Source: Zingiber officinale
Lineage: Eukaryota; Streptophyta; Magnoliopsida; Zingiberales; Zingiberaceae
Direction of reading: 5' to 3'
Length of the DNA: 64,000 nt
Assembly (NCBI RefSeq): GCF_018446385.1
Contig: NC_056000.1
Span: 56,142,722 to 56,206,721, forward strand
Shown: in pieces, positions 59,433 through 64,000 of the stretch
How the letters are laid out: each line of letters starts with the position of its first letter
Position numbering within the stretch: position 1 is the stretch's first letter
Made by a program: the position numbers and the translations under genes
Notes under the pieces: model-generated
Seen by the model: only the letters and a program-made list of their open reading frames with translations
Database searches by the model: none
What the model was told of the DNA's origin: nothing

Positions 59433-62400
59433 ATCTCCCACTAGCACTAGTGTGAATCACTGAGATATCAAATACCCATTGACCTAATGTGACCATTATG
59501 CTTCCTCTGTGCCAAAACCTTGGTCAAAGGATCTACAATGTTAGCATCGGTCAGTACTCTGCATATCCTCACATCTCCTCTATCGATGATCTCTTGAATG
59601 AGATTGAATCACTGTAGTATATGTTTAGATCTCTGATGAGAGCGAGGTTCCTTAGCCTGTGTAATAGCCTTATTGTTATCAAATAGAGGTCTATTGGGTT
59701 CGCTATACTAGGAGTAACACCAAGTTCTGTAATGAACTTTCTAATCTAAATAGTCTTTTTAGCTGTAACTGAAGCGGCAATGTACTCTACCTCTATATAG
59801 AATCAGCAACTATGTCTTACTTTGAACTTTTCCAACTCATAGCACCACCATTTAAGAAAAATACATACGTTGACTATGATTTATAATCATCTTTGTCAAT
59901 TTGGAAGCTAGCATTGGTGTAACCCTTTACAGCAAGCTCTTCATTACATCCAAAGATCAAGAAATAATCTTGAGTTCTTCTCAAGTACTTAAGAATATTC
60001 TTAACTGTTGTCTAGTGACCTTCACCTAGATCTGATTGATATCTGCTCATTATGCTTAACGCATACGAGATATCTGGGCGAGTATAAAGTATAGCATACA
60101 TGATAGACCCTATAGCAGATGCATAAGGAATCTAATCAATGCGATCCCTTTCTTCCTTAGAAGACGGGCATTAAGTCTTCGAAAGACTCACACCGTGTGA
60201 CATTGGCAGGAATTCCTTCTTGGAATGTTGCATGGCAAAATGTTTAAGCACCTTGTCAATATATATACTATGACTTAGACCAAGCAATCGCTTAGATTTA
60301 TCTCTATATATCTTGATGCCTAAAATGTAGGCAGCTTCACCTAAGTCCTTCATTGAGAAACAATTCCCAAGCCAAGTCTTCAATGACTGAAGATTAGGAA
60401 TATCATTTCCATTGAGAAATATGTCATCTACATATAATATGAGAAAGATGATTGTGCTCCCACTAACCTTCTTATAGACACAAGGTTCATCTTCATTCTT
60501 GTGAAACCAAACACTTTGATTGTATCATCGAATAAAAAATTCTAGCTTCTAGAAGCTTGCTTTAACCCATATATGGATCGTTGCAATTTACACACCTTTC
60601 CAACATGCTTTGGATCGACAAAACTCTCAGGTTGTGTCATGTACACATCCTCAAGGAGATTTCCATTAAGAAATATAATTTTTATATTCATCTGTCAGAT
60701 CTCATAATCATAGTAAGCTACAATAACGAGCATGATCTGAATGAACTTTAGCATCACAACTGGTGAAAAAGTTTCATCATAGTCTATACCATGAATTTGC
60801 TTGAATTCTTTAGCCATCAATCTACCTTTATAGGTATGCATATGACCATCCATGTCAGTCTTCACTTTGAAGATCCACTTACACCCAATGAGTTTGATTC
60901 TTTTAGGTGGATCAAACAAAGTCCATACTTGGTTAGTGTACATGGATTCTATTTCGGATCTCATGGCTTCTAGCAATTTCTCAAAATCCGAGTCATGTAC
61001 AGCTTCCTGATAAGATGCAGGCTTATCAAGATTAATAAGCACTATATCACCGTGGCCAGACAAGAGAAAAGAATATCTCTCAGGTTGACAATGGATTCTA
61101 TCAGATTTGCGTAGAGCTTATGCTACTTGAACATGTTGTTACTCTATAACTTCTTGCGATGTAACAAAATCATGATCCATAACATCTTGTGCTACATATT
61201 CAATTTCCATCAAGGCTTCAATGCTAGATTATGTATCTTGGATTTATTCAAGATTGACTTTACTCCAACTAAATTTTCTAGAAATAAACTCCCTTTTAGG
61301 AAAACATCATTTCTGGTAACAAACATTTTGCCTTGTGTGGGATTATAAAAGTAATATCCCTTTGTTTTCGTGGGATATTCTATAAAAAAATAGCACTTGT
61401 CTGATTTGGGTCCTTGTTTATTTGAGACTTATCATCAAACGTAAGTCTCACAACCCCAAATCTTCATAAAAGACATCTTAGGATTCTTCCCAGTCCATAT
61501 CACATATGTTGTCTTTATGACGATCTTAGATAGAACACGGTTAACTATGAAAGCAACCGTCTGTAGAGCATGTCCCGAGAAGGAAGTAGGAAGATATGTT
61601 TAACTCATCATCGATATTACCATATCTAATAAAGTACAATTTCTCCTTTCTGATATACCATTCTATTATGGTGCTCCAGGCGGAGTGAGTTGAGATATGA
61701 TCTCACACTCAACAAGATGGTCATGAAACTCTTGGCTAAGGTATTCCTCACCTCGATTTGATCAAAGTATCTTAATACTCTTACCAAGTTAGTTTTGTAC
61801 TTCATTTTTGAATTCTTTAAACTTTTCAAAGGATTCTGACTTGTGTTTCATCAGATACACATAGCCGTACTGACAAAAATATCAGTAAAAGTAATGAAGT
61901 AATGGTAGCCTCCTCTAGCTGCTATTCTAAAAGGGTCACATACATCAGTATGTATGAGTCCTAATAAGTCATTAGCTTTTTTACTGTGTCTACTAAATAT
62001 AGTCTCTGTCATCTTGCCTTGAGGACAAGATTCGCATATATCATATGATTCAAAATCAAATGAGTCCAATAGTCCATCCTTATGGAGTTGAGATATGTGA
62101 CTCTCATTTGTGTGACTCAAGCGATAATATCAGATATATGTTTGGTTTAAATCATTAGACTTGAATCATTTAGTATTTATGTTATAGATTGAGTTTTCAA
62201 AGTCTAGAACATAGAATCTATTCATTAGAGGTCACTATAGTATAACATGTCATTTAAATAAATGAAACAACATTTGTCCTTTATTAAAAATGAAAAACCC
62301 TTCTTGTCCAAACAAGAAGCAGAGATAATTTTCTTGGTTAAAGCAGACATATAACAACATTTTTCTAGTTCTAAAATAAACTCAGTGGGCAAAGATAAGA

Positions 62401-63262
62401 AATATGCTCCTACAGCGCTAGCAGCAACTCTTGCACCATTGTCTACTCGTAGGTCCACTTCGCCCTTTGTCAGTGATCTACTATTTTTCAGCCTCTGCAC
62501 ATTAGTACAAATGTGAAATGCACACCCGTTATCTAATACCCATAAAGAATAAATAGATAGATTGACTTTGATAACATATATACTTGAGGCAGAAGTCTTA
62601 CTTCTCTTCCGTTTCATTTCCTCTAGGTACTGTTTGTAGTTCCTCTTCCAGTGTCTGGTCACACCACAGTGGAAGCAGGTTCCTTCCTTAGCAACCCCAC
62701 CTTTGGGCTTCAATGCATGAGTCTTGCCTTTGGTTTGGGTCCTACCCTTGCCTTTGGGATTCCATTTACCTTTGCCCTTTTGTACCATCAAAATGATACT
62801 AGGTTGTGCCTTCTTAAGGTTAAGTTCAGCAGTTCTCAACATGCTCAACATCTTAGGTAATAGTTTCTCAATTTCATTTATGTTATAGTTTATGATAAAT
62901 TGACTGTAGCTCTCAAGCAATAACTGCAGAATAAGGTCAATGGCCAATTCTTAGTCTAATGGTAATCCCAATTGTTGTAGGTTTTTGATATACCTAATCA
63001 TTTTGAGTACATATAGTCCTACAGGACTGCCTTCTTGCATCTTACATTGAAATAGTGCCTTAGAGATCTCAAATCTTTCATGCATTGCTTGTCTTTGATA
63101 TAGTTATCTAAGATGTTCAACTATATCATAAACATCCATGTTCTCATGTTGCTTAAAAAGCTCAGAGTTCATGGTGGCGAGCCTAAGACATGATACATCT
63201 AATGCATCATCATAATACTTCTTATAAGCATCCCTATCAACTCTAGTGGTAGTAGTGGGGAG
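59433..63262 (-). pseudogene. Copia-type retrotransposon 2, gag-pol remnant (minus strand)
   Basis: Domains read from right to left. Gag is at 63262-62650 (DDALDVSC, MNSELFKQHENMDVYDIVEH). The zinc knuckle CFHCGVTRHWKRNY has lost its last cysteine. The protease-like site is WVLDNGCAFHIC. Pre-integrase is CPQGKMTETIFSRHSKKAND and integrase is LIHTDVCDPFRIAARGGYHY (61950-62050). Reverse transcriptase has CKWIFKVKTDMDGHMHTYKG, FSPVVMLKFI and then MKDLGEAAYILGIKIYRDKS (60300). RNase H remnants with several stops run to about 59450. There are multiple stops and frameshifts; the element is dead. The gag start is replaced at 63263 by another repeat. Confidence 0.88.
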
Positions 63263-64000
63263 TGTTGGGACCTTGACGTTCACTAGAGGGGGTGAATAGC
63301 GTCTCACCCAAAATGTCGTTTCCTACAATGATTAGTACGCACAGCGGAATACAAAAACAAATACTAACAATATAAAGCAAACCTAACACGTTGATTTAAT
63401 TTTGTTCAGAGATAAAGCTCCTACTCCACGACTGCCCGTAAGGTGGGCGATCCTGATCCTGTTGGTTACTACTTGAAATTTCGTTCTGCTTCCCCTGTAC
63501 AAAAATTTGTACAAGCACAGAACTTTCTTAACAACCTATGTGATCCTCATGAGTTAAACTTGAATTAGAAACGGAACTTAACATTTTTACTTCAAGTTCA
63601 ACTCATGTATTCTTCAGTAGTTAAAACTTGGATTATAAACGATACTTAACATTATTAATCCAAGTTCATCCCATGTTACAGAAGTTGATTAAATATTTAT
63701 TTCAAGGATTGACTTCCAGGTTAAACATGGCGAGGCACTCAGCCTTCTTGGTATGAGATCATCCACCACTTCCTAGACAAAGTCTTTCAAAGAAATTGGA
63801 TATTTAAACTTCTTACAGTAACCCTAGGTTTAACTTCTGAGATCTCAATAGAAGCACAAGATCAAAACACTAAATTGAAACATAAAAAAAATGAAACACG
63901 AAATCGCTAGCCTCTTGTGTTGGTATTTCAGGATCCATATAAAGAAAAACTAGTTTCGCTACAGAATTAAGAACTAGTTATACCTTTCTTTGTAAACAAA
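63263..64000. repeat. LTR-like repeat starting TGTTGGGACC, running off the right edge
   Basis: TGTTGGGACCTTGACG at 63263 is followed by ACTAGAGGGGGTGAATAGCG, the head phrase shared with 12881, 38859 and 47292. It interrupts the gag frame of Copia 2. The body includes AACGGAACTTAACATT and AACGATACTTAACATT, an internal repeat near 63570 and 63640. No coding region is seen to the window end. Confidence 0.6.

Overview
The window looks like nuclear DNA of a flowering plant, probably a monocot. The evidence is spliced genes with GT-AG introns, AT-rich intergenic DNA, and plant-type hAT, Copia, TRIM, LINE and SINE elements. I have a weak impression of a Zingiberales-type repeat landscape, but this rests on recall and cannot be proved here. 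There are no bacterial-style operons.

Two genes, both on the minus strand, occupy the left 44 kb. Gene 1 (57-5970, running off the left edge) is the 5' part of a WD40-repeat inositol polyphosphate 5-phosphatase of the FRA3/5PTase12-14 group. Five exons are visible, encoding about 701 residues up to the early catalytic domain. Gene 2 (7878-44304) is a C2-GRAM-VASt protein of the BAGP1 type. I could place seventeen exons with consistent splice phases. The protein is about 570 residues, but the gene is stretched over 36.4 kb because its introns are filled with transposons. One exon in the VASt part (about 10860-10975) carries a frameshift and a small deletion. The last intron appears to be a GC-AG intron. 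Exon 9 is a 30-nt microexon.

Between the two genes lies the most unusual object: a full-length U6 snRNA-like sequence (minus, 7069-6967) fused directly to a 5'-truncated tRNA-type SINE (6966-6795). The whole unit is flanked by a short direct repeat. It looks like a U6-SINE chimeric retrotranscript inserted in one event. Two ordinary copies of the same SINE, with their own target-site duplications, sit in introns of gene 2.

Gene 2 introns also hold a 6.1-kb hAT element with an 8-bp target-site duplication and a decayed transposase gene (16358-22492), and a second SINE family (15323). They further hold RTE and L1-type LINE tails, three copies of a TIR element with a GC-rich interior, and a 765-bp element capped at both ends by long hairpins (35446-36210).

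From 44.3 kb to the right edge there is no host gene. A palindromic element interrupted by a small hAT derivative (about 45.0-46.1 kb) is followed by repeat fragments and a solo LTR (48477-50288). Then comes a nested stack. A decayed plus-strand Copia element (50713-57786) was invaded by an intact TRIM (51745-52410), by a block with two long direct repeats (about 52.43-54.6 kb), and by a minus-strand Copia element (57787-63262). The last of these was itself cut by another LTR-like element starting at 63263. None of the retroelement reading frames is intact.
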